Positions 26,552 to 36,450 are shown, counted from the first letter of the stretch. The stretch is DNA of 64,000 nucleotides from Bifidobacterium longum subsp. infantis ATCC 15697 = JCM 1222 = DSM 20088 (GCF_000269965.1 NC_017219.1:1364001-1428000), one strand, 5' to 3'. Made by a program: numbers and translations. Notes: generated from the letters alone by a model not told the origin.

Positions 26552-29494
26552 ATGGGATTCATGTCGGACATGATCGTCCTCGCCACGCAGGACGCGGGCG
26601 GCGGGGGCGTCACGCCGGGCGCGCCCGCCAATGTGGGCATGCTCAACACGGACGTGGTCTGCAGGGCGCTCGACTGCCTGCCCGTCGAGCGGTGGGCGAC
26701 GGCCACCCTGTCGGGCACCAGCCGTGAGGATTTCGCGTCGAGGATCGTGAACATGCTCAACTTCACGGACACCATCGGCAATTCGCTCGGCCACATGATG
26801 AACGCGTTGGGCAACGGCATGTGGGCGTTGGCCGCGAACCTGGCCGACGGTGGCGTCCTGGGCGGTTCGGACAGGGCGATCGCCGTGGCCGGCCCGGCCG
26901 CGAACACGATGGCGGCCGGCATCTACCGGGCGCTGTTCGATCCGGCGACCATCGGATTCTTCCTCGCCATCCCCATCCTCGTCGCCATCGTGGCCGGGAT
27001 CGTCGCCGTCTACATGCGGCAGGGGACGGGCGTGCTCGCCAGACGGCTCGTCTGCCTGTTCCTCGCGTTCGGCCTGTTCTACATGATGGGCGCGACGAGC
27101 GCCGCCCATCCGACGGACGCGTACCCGGGCACCCCGTACTGGCTGGTGTCCACGGCGAAAAGCGTGGTCGACGAGGCGGGCGGCGGCATCACGAAGGCGT
27201 TCAACAACGCGTTGGAGGGGACGGGCGGACTGGTCGCCGACCCGTCCGACCAGTCGAACATGGCGTCCTGCCGACGGTACACGTCCGTATTGAACCAGGC
27301 GGCCCGCAAGAACCGGAACGCCATGTCGGACGGCGTGAACCTCATGTGGGAGGAGACCGGATTACGCGCGTGGATGCGCGGCTCCTACGGGACGGGCGAG
27401 AACGCGAGCAACGTGTTCTGCCGGATCCTGGAATACCGTGCGGGCGCGGACGCGCAGGCGATGAGCGACATCACGACCGCGGGCATGGGCGGCGTGAACG
27501 CCACCCAGCAGAACGCGATCGCGTTCTGGCCGACCATGATGAGCACGGCGAAGGACCTGCGCGCCCAGTACACGCTGAAACTGCCCGCGGATTCCACCAC
27601 CCAGATGCTCGACCGGTGGGTCATGCTGTGGAACGTGTGCAAGGTGGATGCGGACGGCTCGTTCAAGGATCGCGCGGGCTTCAAGTTCGTCGGCGCGATC
27701 GAGAAGAAACCCCTGGCGGGCTCCGCGGCGGGCGTCGTCAGCCGGAAAGCGGGCGGGCCGCTCGCATCCTCCTGCGAGGCGGCTTTGACCGGCGTCGACC
27801 CGGACGGGAACGACACGTATTATGTGACGCGCGGCGACGGGGACAAGGCGAAGCCCGTCGTTGACGATTCGGACAAGACGAACAGGCGCAGCGAGATCGC
27901 GAACCTCGCGCTCCTGTTCGACGTGAACACGGCGACCAGCGGCTGGCAGCAGCTCGTGTTTACGAACGGCGGCGGGAACATGCAGCAGAACACGGCCGCC
28001 TACCGGCTCATCGACCAGCAGCACGGGAAAAGCTCCCTGGGCACCCTGTCGGAGGGGTTCCTGAACGGCGTGGCCGGCGAGGTGAACCTGATCGTCTGGG
28101 GATTGGGGTGCGGCAGCCTGCAGACGCTGAGCATGCTCGTCGCCTGCCTGGCCGCGATCGGCCTGTTCCTCGCATTGCTCCTGCTCGCCGTCAGTCCGGA
28201 CGCGGGCCGTCGGGCGGTCGGCAACGCGCTCGTCCAGATGCTCGCATGGGTGGCGGGCCCCACGGTCGTCGCCCTGTTCGGCAGCCTCGGCATCCTGTTC
28301 ACCAACATCGGCATGACCCTCCTGGGCATGGTCGACGCGGACGGGAACACGCAGGGCGGGGTCCTGCGCCTGCTCGTCGCGGCGATCTTCCTGCCGGTCC
28401 TGTACGTGAAGGCCGTGAAGCTCCTGTGCGTGAAGGTGTGGAGGATCGGCAACCCGTTCAGCCTGCCCGGCCTCGCCCAGCTCGCCGGGTTCGGCAACGC
28501 GATGAAACGGGGCCTGACCATGGCCGCGGGCGCCGCGATCGCGGCGGGCGTGTGCGTGGCGACCGGCGGCTCGGCCGCCATGGCGCTCGGCTCCGCGGGC
28601 ATGGCCATGAAGGACGGTGGGCGCGGCGGGCTCGCCGGAACCGTGATGAACGGGGTGAAGGCGGGCGCGTCCCCGGCCATGCACGGCATGACGGGCGGCG
28701 GCCGGTCGGCCGGCGGGCACGGGCCCAGCCAGGCGGACAAGGCGGCCATCGCCGCGGAGGCGAAGGAGACGCGGGAGAGGGCCGAATATCTCGCGGACCG
28801 TCCCACCCCGGACGAGAACCGGCTCGCGACCACCCGATACGAGAACAAGGTGCGCGCCGAATTGGCGAAATCCCTGCAGGGCGACGAGCTCGAAAGCCAG
28901 GTCAGGAAGGTGATGCGCTCCGACACGGCGGCCGAGGACATCGGCCAGCTCGCCGAGGACATCCACGAGCAGGCGAAGGCCCCGCAGCCCCCGTCCCGGC
29001 CCGCGTTCGCCCAGGTGTCCCCGCAGTCGCGCATGCGCGCCGCGAACGGCCCCGCGAACCGGGCGGGCGAGCGGCCGGCCGGGCGGCCGGGGGCTCGCCC
29101 CGACGCGCCCGTCCGGCCGCCCGCCCCGTCGAAGAACAGCCCCCTGGTCGACTTCGGGAAAGGCAACAAGCTGACCGTGAACAACGGGTTGGACGAGCGG
29201 ACGCTGATGCGCGTCGGCGAACGCCTCTTGGACGACATGCAGCGGCGCGGCCGGACGCGCCGCCACGCGGCCGGACGCGCCGCCACGCCGGCCCGTCCGA
29301 TCCGCATACCCGCGCCGAACAGCGGGGCGACGCGCGCGCTCCTGGAACAGGAACGGGCGCGCGGCATGGAGGAGCGGCGGTTCAGCCGCGCCGAACAGCG
29401 GGGCGACATATCAGACGAGAGCAACGATCCGAACTACCGGCGGTTCCTCGCCGAACAGCGGGCGAACACGGCACGGCATAGGAGGGGCGCATGA
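26552..29494 (+). CDS. VirB6/TrbL-like polytopic conjugation channel protein
   Basis: 980 residues. N-terminal helix pair around 125-190 (IGFFLAIPILVAIVAGIVAVYM; RLVCLFLAFGLFYMMGA), a long extracytoplasmic part with scattered Cys, then a membrane cluster at about 525-640 (LSMLVACLAAIGLFLALLLL; VAGPTVVALFGSLGILFTNIG; LLVAAIFLPVLYVKAV) and a glycine/alanine-rich helix (AAGAAIAAGVCVATGGSAAM). The last ~250 residues are hydrophilic, Ala/Arg/Gln-rich and low complexity. Near its end the phrase CGCCGAACAGCGGG recurs. VirB6-like proteins with long soluble tails (ORF15/TcpH) are typical of Gram-positive channels. Ribosome site GAAGGAGG. Confidence 0.85.
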   Translation: MGFMSDMIVLATQDAGGGGVTPGAPANVGMLNTDVVCRALDCLPVERWATATLSGTSREDFASRIVNMLNFTDTIGNSLGHMMNALGNGMWALAANLADGGVLGGSDRAIAVAGPAANTMAAGIYRALFDPATIGFFLAIPILVAIVAGIVAVYMRQGTGVLARRLVCLFLAFGLFYMMGATSAAHPTDAYPGTPYWLVSTAKSVVDEAGGGITKAFNNALEGTGGLVADPSDQSNMASCRRYTSVLNQAARKNRNAMSDGVNLMWEETGLRAWMRGSYGTGENASNVFCRILEYRAGADAQAMSDITTAGMGGVNATQQNAIAFWPTMMSTAKDLRAQYTLKLPADSTTQMLDRWVMLWNVCKVDADGSFKDRAGFKFVGAIEKKPLAGSAAGVVSRKAGGPLASSCEAALTGVDPDGNDTYYVTRGDGDKAKPVVDDSDKTNRRSEIANLALLFDVNTATSGWQQLVFTNGGGNMQQNTAAYRLIDQQHGKSSLGTLSEGFLNGVAGEVNLIVWGLGCGSLQTLSMLVACLAAIGLFLALLLLAVSPDAGRRAVGNALVQMLAWVAGPTVVALFGSLGILFTNIGMTLLGMVDADGNTQGGVLRLLVAAIFLPVLYVKAVKLLCVKVWRIGNPFSLPGLAQLAGFGNAMKRGLTMAAGAAIAAGVCVATGGSAAMALGSAGMAMKDGGRGGLAGTVMNGVKAGASPAMHGMTGGGRSAGGHGPSQADKAAIAAEAKETRERAEYLADRPTPDENRLATTRYENKVRAELAKSLQGDELESQVRKVMRSDTAAEDIGQLAEDIHEQAKAPQPPSRPAFAQVSPQSRMRAANGPANRAGERPAGRPGARPDAPVRPPAPSKNSPLVDFGKGNKLTVNNGLDERTLMRVGERLLDDMQRRGRTRRHAAGRAATPARPIRIPAPNSGATRALLEQERARGMEERRFSRAEQRGDISDESNDPNYRRFLAEQRANTARHRRGA

Positions 29495-30252
29495 GCGAAC
29501 ACAACCCGTATCTCCTGTCCGACCCGCGACTGCTCGAAGCCAACCGGACCGACGTCGCCTACCAGCTGGGGCATGGCACGCCGCCCGGCTGGCTGCTCGC
29601 CCCCGGCACGGGCCCGCTGCCCATACCCGAACCCATGGCCGTCAGACCGGATTCGCCGCGCACCATGGAACTGCTCGCCCTCCCGTTCGCATGGCTGCCC
29701 GACGAGATCTGGGCCCGCTACCCGCATGAGACGGACCCTGGGTACGCGACCCGCATCACCGTCGCCCTGGACGCAATGGGCCTGCTCGCCGACACGGGGG
29801 ACGGCGTCTGGTACGCGTCCGTGGAGGACACGCCATCGGACGCGGACACGGCGGCCCGCACGCTCGCAGCCCTCGACGGGGACGCGGACGACGCGGGGAC
29901 GATGCTGATCATGGAGCGGATGCGCGCGCGCATGCTGAAAGCCTGGCCCGGCGGGTATCCGGCCGGCGAGCAGATCGGGTTCGCCCGGCAGACGGCCGGC
30001 CTGGCGCTGACGGCCAATCTGGCGTTGACGGGCATGCGCGCCCTCGACATGGACGCGCACGGCGACCGGGAGGGGGCGACGGGCGTGATCCGCGCGGCCA
30101 TGCGCGTCTGGCCCGGCCTGTTCCCCGACCGGCCCGACCGGGACGCGCTCGCCGCATGGGTGTCGGACCTGCACGGGGACGCGGTCGCGGCGATGCGGCT
30201 CCTCCATCGCATGGGGTTCGCGTCCGACACGGACATGGAGGCGTTGCGATGA
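29491..30252 (+). CDS. Hypothetical protein of the transfer operon
   Basis: 253 residues, starting 4 nt before the end of the VirB6-like gene (ATGA). Mostly helical, with proline-rich N-terminal region (GPLPIPEPMAVRPDSP) and repeated Ala/Asp/Met-rich helices (GMRALDMDAHGDREG). No membrane segment or signal. It ends in an ATGA overlap with the next gene. Likely a cytoplasmic accessory of the channel; not recognised. Confidence 0.65.
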   Translation: MSEHNPYLLSDPRLLEANRTDVAYQLGHGTPPGWLLAPGTGPLPIPEPMAVRPDSPRTMELLALPFAWLPDEIWARYPHETDPGYATRITVALDAMGLLADTGDGVWYASVEDTPSDADTAARTLAALDGDADDAGTMLIMERMRARMLKAWPGGYPAGEQIGFARQTAGLALTANLALTGMRALDMDAHGDREGATGVIRAAMRVWPGLFPDRPDRDALAAWVSDLHGDAVAAMRLLHRMGFASDTDMEALR

Positions 30253-30950
30253 GCCGCGAATCGGAGGACAGGGAACGCGACAGGTTCGCGTCGGACACGG
30301 ACCGGTGGTCGCCATGGGCGGCCCTGATCGGCGTGGGCGGCCTGGCAGGCGCGTACTGGACGCTCCTGGCGCGTCGCATGCGCGCCGCATTGTCGGAGGA
30401 TTCGCCCGAATACGCGGCGGACACGACCGTGGACCCGTGGCATGCGGGGGAGCATGCGGCCGGCCTGATACGCGCGTTTCGTGACGTCCGGATCATGGCG
30501 GGCGCGCGCCTCGTCCCGATCCTGTGCCTGTCCGGCCTCCTGATCGTGCTCCTGATCCTCATGAACCTGCGCATGCCGAAGCCCGACAACCCGTTCGACC
30601 GGGATCCGGTCCGCCTGTTCCCGGACGCGGACCGGACGTGGATCCGCATGGCGGCGGGCGGCCGGTGCGAGCATCGGGGCCTGTTCGGCCTGCTGCGATG
30701 CCGGGGGCCGATCGAGCATATGGACCATCATTACCCGTGGTCGAGGGGCGGGGCCACGGACCGGCACAATCTGGTCGGCCTGTGCGCCCGCCACAACCTG
30801 CGCAAATCAAACGGGATACCGACCCTCCTGTGCACGTGGCTGCTGTACCGGGCGCGCCTGAAATATTTCCCCGCCCGCCTGCGCGGCTACGCGTGGCCGG
30901 ACGGGCGGGCGCATAGCGTGCGGGACGACGACCGGAAGGAGCTGGAATGA
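30249..30950 (+). CDS. Membrane-anchored HNH endonuclease
   Basis: 233 residues. Two hydrophobic segments (WAALIGVGGLAGAYWTLLA at ~22-41 and LVPILCLSGLLIVLLILM at ~85-104), then an HNH domain: CEHRG, LLRCRGPIEHMDHHYPWSRGG with D-H at about 159-160, RHNLVGLCARHN and KSNG. The cysteine pairs suggest zinc support. Membrane-tethered HNH enzymes in conjugation operons might nick DNA at the channel or cut invaders; role inferred from position. It overlaps both neighbours by 4 nt. Confidence 0.8.
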   Translation: MSRESEDRERDRFASDTDRWSPWAALIGVGGLAGAYWTLLARRMRAALSEDSPEYAADTTVDPWHAGEHAAGLIRAFRDVRIMAGARLVPILCLSGLLIVLLILMNLRMPKPDNPFDRDPVRLFPDADRTWIRMAAGGRCEHRGLFGLLRCRGPIEHMDHHYPWSRGGATDRHNLVGLCARHNLRKSNGIPTLLCTWLLYRARLKYFPARLRGYAWPDGRAHSVRDDDRKELE

Positions 30951-31333
30951 GCGTTGACAGGAACAACAGGGCGCACAGGCCGGGCGGCCTGCCGCAGGGG
31001 TATGCGGGCACGTTCGCGCCCATGCGGGCCGGCGGCGCGGGGGACGTGGTCCCGCCCATGCCGGCCCGCCGACGGGCGCAAACGCGCGGCGTGGAGGACG
31101 ACGCGCGCGCCTGGGGTTTGAAGGAGCGGATCGAATCGCTGGCGGACCTGGGCGACGGGGAGCAGGCGCGCCGGCTCGCCCACGAGGCGGGCGCCCTGTG
31201 CGCGGGCGACTCCATCCCGTTCGCGGACGGCGCGTACGCGGCCCTGTTCGACGGGCGGGAGCTGACGACGGTGCGCATCGACGGGCCGGACATCCAGGAC
31301 GTGGGGTTCAGGCCGGAAAGCATCCGCGCGTGA
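30947..31333 (+). CDS. Short tagged protein at the end of the transfer operon
   Basis: 128 residues. Tag DRNNRAHRPGGLPQGYAGTF at residues 4-23. A linker (GGAGDVVPPMPARRRAQTR) leads to a small helical/beta remainder (RIESLADLGDGEQARRLAHE; FADGAYAALFDGRELTTVRI). The start overlaps the HNH nuclease stop (ATGA), so this tagged protein is co-translated with channel genes, a useful clue to where the tag family works. Confidence 0.75.
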   Translation: MSVDRNNRAHRPGGLPQGYAGTFAPMRAGGAGDVVPPMPARRRAQTRGVEDDARAWGLKERIESLADLGDGEQARRLAHEAGALCAGDSIPFADGAYAALFDGRELTTVRIDGPDIQDVGFRPESIRA

Positions 31334-31409
31334 GCCGGGGACGCATACCGGGGCGTGACGGCGCGCCGACGCCGCCGACATGGACCAATCGTGAAAGGAG
31401 CCATGGGAC

Positions 31410-32078
31410 ATGGCAGACCAGAACCAGCAGGCGGAACGCCTGAACTTCGTGACCGTGCCGGGAATCGCTAACTTCCCGCACCTGTTCGAACCCGATTCGA
31501 AGAACGGCAAGTACACGCTGACCGTGCTGTTCGACAAGAAGGATCCCGCGGTCTCGCAGATGATGCGCGACCTGCAGGCCAAATGCGCGGAGGCGATCCG
31601 GCGCGGCATCGACGGCGAACCCGGCAGGGACGGCAAGTCGTACGCGCCGTTCTCCGGCCACTCCATGGACGACAAGGAGTGGGTGGGGCGCCTGCGCCTG
31701 CCCGTGGAGGACGGGGACACGGCCAAGTTCGACCGCGGCGACAACGTGGGCAAGCTGAAGAAGGACGTGTACGAGGAGTATGAGGGCCGTTGGGTGCTCA
31801 AGACCGGCACGAAGACCGATCTCGCCGCGGCCGGCTGGGTCGTGGATTCGAACCGTCGCCGTCTGACCGCCGCCGACCTGTATTCGGGCGCCATCGTGCG
31901 CGTCAACGTGTGGCTGTACGCGTACAAGCAGGACAATTCGGGCGTGGGAGCCATGCTCAACGCGGTCGTGAAGACGGGCGACGGGGAGCGTATCGGCGGG
32001 GAGACCGATCCGCTGGCCGCGTTCGGCCTGCCGGACGCGCAGGATGCGTCGAACCCGTTCGCGGGCATGGGCGTCTGA
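31410..32078 (+). CDS. Phage-type ssDNA-binding protein (gp2.5/DUF2815-like)
   Basis: 222 residues. Pattern of the DUF2815 family: an early PHLFEPDSKNGKYTLTVLFDKKDP, a helix (QMMRDLQAKCAEAIRRG), a middle with VVDSNRRRLTAADLYSGAIVRVNVWLYAYKQ, and an acidic/Phe C-terminal tail (NPFAGMGV) as in SSB-like proteins that recruit partners. It probably coats single-stranded DNA during replication or after transfer. Ribosome site GAAAGGAG; a GCATAC lies at 31343, 61 nt upstream. Confidence 0.8.
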   Translation: MADQNQQAERLNFVTVPGIANFPHLFEPDSKNGKYTLTVLFDKKDPAVSQMMRDLQAKCAEAIRRGIDGEPGRDGKSYAPFSGHSMDDKEWVGRLRLPVEDGDTAKFDRGDNVGKLKKDVYEEYEGRWVLKTGTKTDLAAAGWVVDSNRRRLTAADLYSGAIVRVNVWLYAYKQDNSGVGAMLNAVVKTGDGERIGGETDPLAAFGLPDAQDASNPFAGMGV

Positions 32079-32105
32079 CCGGAGGGGAGGCGCATCATAG
32101 CGGAT

Positions 32106-32564
32106 ATGGTTCTCACCCCGTATGAGACGTTCGACGAATCGTCGGGCGTGCACGTCCTGTGGGATTCGAGCCGTGACATGCCGTCGGGCATGACGGCCCG
32201 CGAGTTCGACCGGCGTGCGGGGCGTCTGCTCGCCCTGCTGCCGCGCGCGGCGGCCGGCCCGGCCGGCATGCGCCTGCGTGCGGGTTCGGATCATGCGGGG
32301 CCGGACGCGCACCCGTACGATGCGACCGTATTGCATGTGTGGGAGTTGTGGCGTATGGAGGCTTCGGGGCTTTCGGCGCGCATCCCGGGCCTGTCGGACG
32401 CGTTCGTGTCCGCGGACGGTCTCGCGAACCTGGTCGTGGAGGAGGAGTCGGACCTGTCCGATGCCGCGGCCGCCGCGACGGGCGCGGGCTGGCCGCTGCT
32501 GCGCGTGTGGATGCGCGGCGAGACGGATCCTCTCCCGTACCGTTTCCTGCTCGTCCGCCCCTAG
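32106..32564 (+). CDS. Hypothetical protein
   Basis: 152 residues, mixed alpha/beta, acidic. Notable segments: SSGVHVLWDSSRDMPSGMTA and a Ala/Asp-rich helix before PLLRVWMRGETDPLPYRFLL. No recognised domain. It follows the ssDNA-binding gene by 27 nt and precedes a terminator, so it is the last gene of the rightward set. Confidence 0.6.
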   Translation: MVLTPYETFDESSGVHVLWDSSRDMPSGMTAREFDRRAGRLLALLPRAAAGPAGMRLRAGSDHAGPDAHPYDATVLHVWELWRMEASGLSARIPGLSDAFVSADGLANLVVEEESDLSDAAAAATGAGWPLLRVWMRGETDPLPYRFLLVRP

Positions 32565-32579
32565 ACGGGGGTGGATCCC

Positions 32580-32616
32580 GGGCCCGCTTGGCGACGTGCC
32601 GTGCGGGCCCTTTTTC
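32580..32616 (+). terminator. Rho-independent terminator
   Basis: GGGCCCGC (32580-32587) pairs with GCGGGCCC (32603-32610), followed by TTTTTC. It ends the rightward set and abuts the stop of the convergent HTH gene. Confidence 0.85.
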
Positions 32617-33166
32617 ATGCCCGGCGGACCGGATCGGATGTTCCCGCCTGTCGGACCGTCGGTCCGTTTTCCGGTATGCGAATGGCCATGGCGTCGTACA
32701 GGTCGTCGATGGTGACGCCGAGCGCGCGGGCCAGGGCGCGGGCGGTGCGCAGCGTCATGTTGCCGGGGTCCGCGCGCCCAGGGCGCGGCCGGGCGTATTC
32801 GCTGATCCTGGAGGCCGCGATCCCCGTCCTGCGGGCGAGTTCGGCCCGGGTGAGCCCGGCGGCGTCCCCGAGCGCGCCGAGGCCGGCCGGCCATGTCCGG
32901 CACATGCCGGCGACCGCCGGCCACGGATCGTCGCGGGGGACGGCCGCGGAATCCCCGTGCGGCCGGTTGCGGCCGGTGTCCGGATCGGTTTCGAACATGG
33001 CGGCCCGGGCGGACCCGTCCCCGTCCGGGGCGGCGACGGCGACCCTGCGCAACGGGATGGCGGGGTTCTCCACGACCGCGAGGAACGGCGTCTCGCGCAT
33101 CACGCGCACTTCCAATCCCAGTCCGGCGAGCATGTCGAGCGTCGCCCTCACGTTCCCGTCTTCCAT
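32615..33166 (-). CDS. HTH XRE-family regulator 1
   Basis: 183 residues from MEDGNVRA. The C-terminal half holds an XRE/Cro helix-turn-helix at about 115-165: LTRAELARRTGIAASRISEYARP, then a long helix TLRTARALARALGVTIDDLYDAM. The N-terminal half is a small alpha/beta region with unknown ligand. It lies directly beside octamer block B, whose paired octamers are plausible operators. A similar HTH gene at 56301 lies beside the iteron array and block C, suggesting a matched regulator-site arrangement. Confidence 0.8.
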   Translation of the reverse strand: MEDGNVRATLDMLAGLGLEVRVMRETPFLAVVENPAIPLRRVAVAAPDGDGSARAAMFETDPDTGRNRPHGDSAAVPRDDPWPAVAGMCRTWPAGLGALGDAAGLTRAELARRTGIAASRISEYARPRPGRADPGNMTLRTARALARALGVTIDDLYDAMAIRIPENGPTVRQAGTSDPVRRA

Positions 33167-33236
33167 GCGATCCTGCGATCCGTTTCGCCGGGCTCCCCGG
33201 GGGTTCGCGATGCCGTGGAGCCGCATGCGCGGGACC

Positions 33237-33550
33237 GTGTATGCATTCCGGTTCGCGTGTATGCATTTGTATGCATCCGGGGATGCATACAAAAAAGGCT
33301 TGGAAAAAGCCCGAAAACCCTTATATATAAAGGAAAAAATAAAATTCCTTTCTCTTGTATGCATTGTATGCATCAATATATGGGGTTTCCTTCCTTTCTT
33401 TCGAATCCTCTATAAGGGAATGATGCATACAATGCATACACGCCCCGGACCACCCCCGGAACGTTGGAACCAAGCCGAAACGGGAAGAAAAGATGTATGC
33501 ATCCCCGGATGCATACGGATGCATACAGGCCGGCCGGAATGCATACAGGC
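33237..33550. repeat. Long octamer block B
   Basis: About 12 GTATGCAT/ATGCATAC octamers, with AT-rich cores (CCCTTATATATAAAGG; CCTCTATAAGGGAATG). Reverse complement of block A with long stretches in common, for example the segment CCGGAACGTTGGAACCAAGC. Lies between HTH regulator 1 (-) and the methyltransferase gene (+). Confidence 0.85.
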
Positions 33551-33571
33551 CCGATGCCCGCCCCGGCGGAC

Positions 33572-33586
33572 GCATACACGGGGCCC
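33572..33586 (+). promoter_or_regulatory. Start-associated GCATAC motif
   Basis: GACGCATAC with a 9-nt spacer (ACGGGGCCC) to ATG 33587, immediately downstream of octamer block B. Confidence 0.6.
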
Positions 33587-34813
33587 ATGAGACCATTCAT
33601 CGACCATGACGGCCTGACCCTGTACAACACGGATGCCCGCCGCCTGCCCGACCTCCTCGACGCGCCCGCGGACGCGATCGTCACCGACCCGCCCTACGAG
33701 CTCGGCCTGGGCACCGCGGGCGAGGTGAAACGCTGGGACTCCACCGGCATCGCCTTCGACCCGGAATTCTGGACGGCCATGCTCGGCACGGTCCGCCCCG
33801 GCGCGTTCGCCCTCGTGTTCGGCTCGCCCCGCACCTGGCACCGGCTCGCCTGCGCCATGGAGGACGCGGGCTGGCTGATCCGCGACCAGATCAGCTGGCT
33901 GTACGCGTCAGGCATGCCGAAAGGCGAATGGGGCGACCATGCGGTCGACCGGGCGCTCGGCGTGAGGGACGACCGGACCGGCGTCATACGGGACTCCGCG
34001 TCCCTGGAACGCAACGTCGCCTACACGGAACGCTACGAGGCGAAGACCCGCGAGGCGCGGCCCTGGCGCGGGTTCAATCCGGCGCTCAAACCCGCATGGG
34101 AGCCGATCCTCGTCGCCCAGCGCCCCCGCGAGTCCATGCTCGGCCGCAACCTCATGGACCACGGGACGGGCGCCCTGAACGTGGCCGCCTGCGCCCTGGA
34201 CGCGGACATGGGGGAGCTGGGGCGCCGCTACCGGCTCAACGCGACCGCCGGGGGGCGTCCGGACGCGCCGCGCGGCGGCGACACGTTCCGTGATTCGGGC
34301 ACGCCCAGGCCCATGGGGCCGCGCATACCGGGCCGCCACCCGTCGAACGTCCTCATGGACAAGGCCATGGCCCGGCTCCTGCCCGCCGACGCGCCGCGCT
34401 TCTACTACTGTCCGAAAGCGCAGGACAGGCCCATACGCGCCCTGGAACGCCTCGTCCGCCCCCGGACACGGGACAAGGCGTGGAAGGCGTGCTGCGCGCG
34501 CCTGGGACTCGAATCCGGGGCGGACGCGTACCCCGCGTGCCTGCTCGACGCGGAGGCGCTCGCCCTGACCGTGCCGGTGGGCGAAAGACGGCTCGCCCAT
34601 CCGACCGTCAAACCCCTGGACCTGACCCGATGGCTCGCCCGCCTCGCATGCCCGCCCCACGGCCTCGTCCTCGACCCGTTCGCCGGCTCCGGCACCACGC
34701 TGGACGCATGCCGGCGGGAAGGCCTGCGGTGCGCGGCCACGGAGCTCGACCCCACGTACCTGCCGCTCACGGCCGACCGGCTCGAACGCCCCGCAAGCCT
34801 CCCGCTCTTCTAG
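33587..34813 (+). CDS. Class beta DNA methyltransferase (N4-cytosine/N6-adenine)
   Basis: 408 residues. The catalytic DPPY is at 34-37 ([10 protein letters not shown]) and the SAM-binding FAGSGTT is near 365-371 ([15 protein letters not shown]), followed by ATELDPTYL. Catalytic motif before SAM motif is the class beta order. A middle insert of ~150 residues probably carries target recognition. The protein ends SLPLF, resembling weak clamp-binding tails. No restriction partner nearby. It likely methylates the element against host restriction or for regulation. Confidence 0.9.
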   Translation: MRPFIDHDGLTLYNTDARRLPDLLDAPADAIVTDPPYELGLGTAGEVKRWDSTGIAFDPEFWTAMLGTVRPGAFALVFGSPRTWHRLACAMEDAGWLIRDQISWLYASGMPKGEWGDHAVDRALGVRDDRTGVIRDSASLERNVAYTERYEAKTREARPWRGFNPALKPAWEPILVAQRPRESMLGRNLMDHGTGALNVAACALDADMGELGRRYRLNATAGGRPDAPRGGDTFRDSGTPRPMGPRIPGRHPSNVLMDKAMARLLPADAPRFYYCPKAQDRPIRALERLVRPRTRDKAWKACCARLGLESGADAYPACLLDAEALALTVPVGERRLAHPTVKPLDLTRWLARLACPPHGLVLDPFAGSGTTLDACRREGLRCAATELDPTYLPLTADRLERPASLPLF

Positions 34814-34870
34814 CGGACGGGGGAACGCATACCCGGGGGCACACAACACCGTGGAAACGGAGGAACGGCA

Positions 34871-35395
34871 ATGGAAGACTACATGAACCTGGCCCACGAG
34901 TGGGTCGCACGCCTCGAAGGCGGCGCGGGCACGTGGATGAACGACCAGACCGCCGACCGGCTCGCCGCCGGCCTGAACGATCCCAGGGGACGCGACATGA
35001 TGGCGCTCTCCCTCCTCGACCCGACGCTCGACGCACGCACGCTCGCCGCACGCGCCGCGGATCCCGCGCGCCTGCCCGACGGCATGGGGGAGGCGATGGA
35101 CGCGCTGCGCCGCCGTCCCATCCCCGTCACGCCCAGGCCCGGCCGGCTGACGGCCGCGCGCGACACGCTTTCGACGCTCGCGGGGACGAGGCCCGGATGC
35201 GCGGCCGGCGCCATGGACCTCGCGCTCCTCGTGTTCTGGCTGGCCGGCGACAAAAAGGGCCTGGACGCGATGCTCGCCCGGCCCATGCCCGACACCGTCG
35301 TCAACGTGATAGTCCGGTTCGCCCGCGACCATGACATGTGGCCCGCGGGCGCGGCCGTGCCCCGCGTCTACCGGGCGCCCGAGCTCAAGGCCTGA
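34871..35395 (+). CDS. Hypothetical protein, weakly DUF4192-like
   Basis: 174 residues from MEDYMNLA, with ribosome site GGAGGAACGG and a GCATAC 38 nt upstream. Helical, Ala/Leu/Asp-rich. The C-terminal region (MDLALLVFWLAGDKKGLDAMLA) recalls the DUF4192 pattern common in Actinobacteria, without certainty. It ends inside the 3' end of the convergent tagged gene (28 bp overlap). Confidence 0.55.
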   Translation: MEDYMNLAHEWVARLEGGAGTWMNDQTADRLAAGLNDPRGRDMMALSLLDPTLDARTLAARAADPARLPDGMGEAMDALRRRPIPVTPRPGRLTAARDTLSTLAGTRPGCAAGAMDLALLVFWLAGDKKGLDAMLARPMPDTVVNVIVRFARDHDMWPAGAAVPRVYRAPELKA

Positions 35396-36450
35396 TACTC
35401 CGCCTCCCATGCGGCCGCGTCCGACGCGTCCACGCCGAGCGCATCCTCGATCAGGCGCACGTCCAGGCCGCGCCGGCGCGCCTCCGTCCATGCGGCGTGC
35501 GCGTCCGCGCCGCCCGAGGCGAACGCGTCATGCGCGTCCATCCGGTTGACCACGTCGTCGAATTCGCCGGGCGTCCGGTCGAGCTCCGCACGTCCGGCGG
35601 CCAGCATGCGTTCGAAGTCCTCGCGCGCGTTGAACGGTTTCCCGTCCGCGTCCAGGCGGGGCGGGCGTCCATGGTATTCGGGGCGCGCGTTCGACCCGTC
35701 GGAATAGTACATGCCGCGCCCGTACTGGACGCCCCTGGCTATCTTCTCGTGGATGAAGTCGCCCATGTTCTCGTCCCAGATCCGGTCGCGCTGCCTTTTG
35801 TCGGGCAGTCGTCCGCCGTGTTCGCGCGCGTACGCGCCGATCCGGTCCATGTACCGTTTGCCGACGCGCATCCGGTGGGCGCTCAGATTGTAGGGCGGCC
35901 GGGCGAGGATCGCCTCCATGCGCACGGGGCGGGTGAGCGCGTAGCCGACGAGCCTGGCGGAGTAGCATCGGGTCGGGTCGCCGATCACGTTGCGGCGCAG
36001 CGCGTCGCACCGGTTCTCCGCGATTCTGCGCGCCATGTCGAAGCGTTCCGCCTCGTTCGGATACCAGGAGGCGAGGGCGCGCATGATCCGCCCGTAGTGC
36101 GGGCGTCCGTCCGCGTCCTCCCGGTAGACCGCGTCGTCGATCATGCGCGCCTCGTCGGCCGGGTCGAGCACCGGCTCGTCCCGGTAGTCGAACGGGTTGC
36201 CGTCCCTGTCGACGCCCGGCCTGACGGCTTTGAGCCGGTCTTGCAGCCACAGGCTGGTCGGATCGTGTTCGACCCGCCAGTTCACAAGCCTGACGGCCCT
36301 CTTGTGCCCGTAGCGTTTCGGGTCGAGGTCCTCGGCGGCGGGCGGCATGACGTCTCCGCCCGACGTGCCGGACGCCGGCTCGTAGGTGCCCGCGTACCCT
36401 TGGGGGAGGCCCTTCGCCCGGTGGCCCCTGCCGTTCCTGTCCATGACCAT
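35368..36450 (-). CDS. Tagged protein of the RGV-DGSN family
   Basis: 360 residues. Tag DRNGRGHRAKGLPQGYAGT at 4-22, then PPAAEDLDPKRYGHKRAVRL. The middle is rich in Arg, Asp and Tyr. At about 230-253 the family block appears: WDENMGDFIHEKIARGVQY...YYSDGSNA, matching genes 1636-2667 and 36525-37076. A C-terminal helical part ends QALSSGAR. This is the only protein in which the tag and the RGV-DGSN domain are fused, linking two families. Start has GCATAG 8 nt upstream. Confidence 0.75.
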   Translation of the reverse strand: MVMDRNGRGHRAKGLPQGYAGTYEPASGTSGGDVMPPAAEDLDPKRYGHKRAVRLVNWRVEHDPTSLWLQDRLKAVRPGVDRDGNPFDYRDEPVLDPADEARMIDDAVYREDADGRPHYGRIMRALASWYPNEAERFDMARRIAENRCDALRRNVIGDPTRCYSARLVGYALTRPVRMEAILARPPYNLSAHRMRVGKRYMDRIGAYAREHGGRLPDKRQRDRIWDENMGDFIHEKIARGVQYGRGMYYSDGSNARPEYHGRPPRLDADGKPFNAREDFERMLAAGRAELDRTPGEFDDVVNRMDAHDAFASGGADAHAAWTEARRRGLDVRLIEDALGVDASDAAAWEAEYQALSSGAR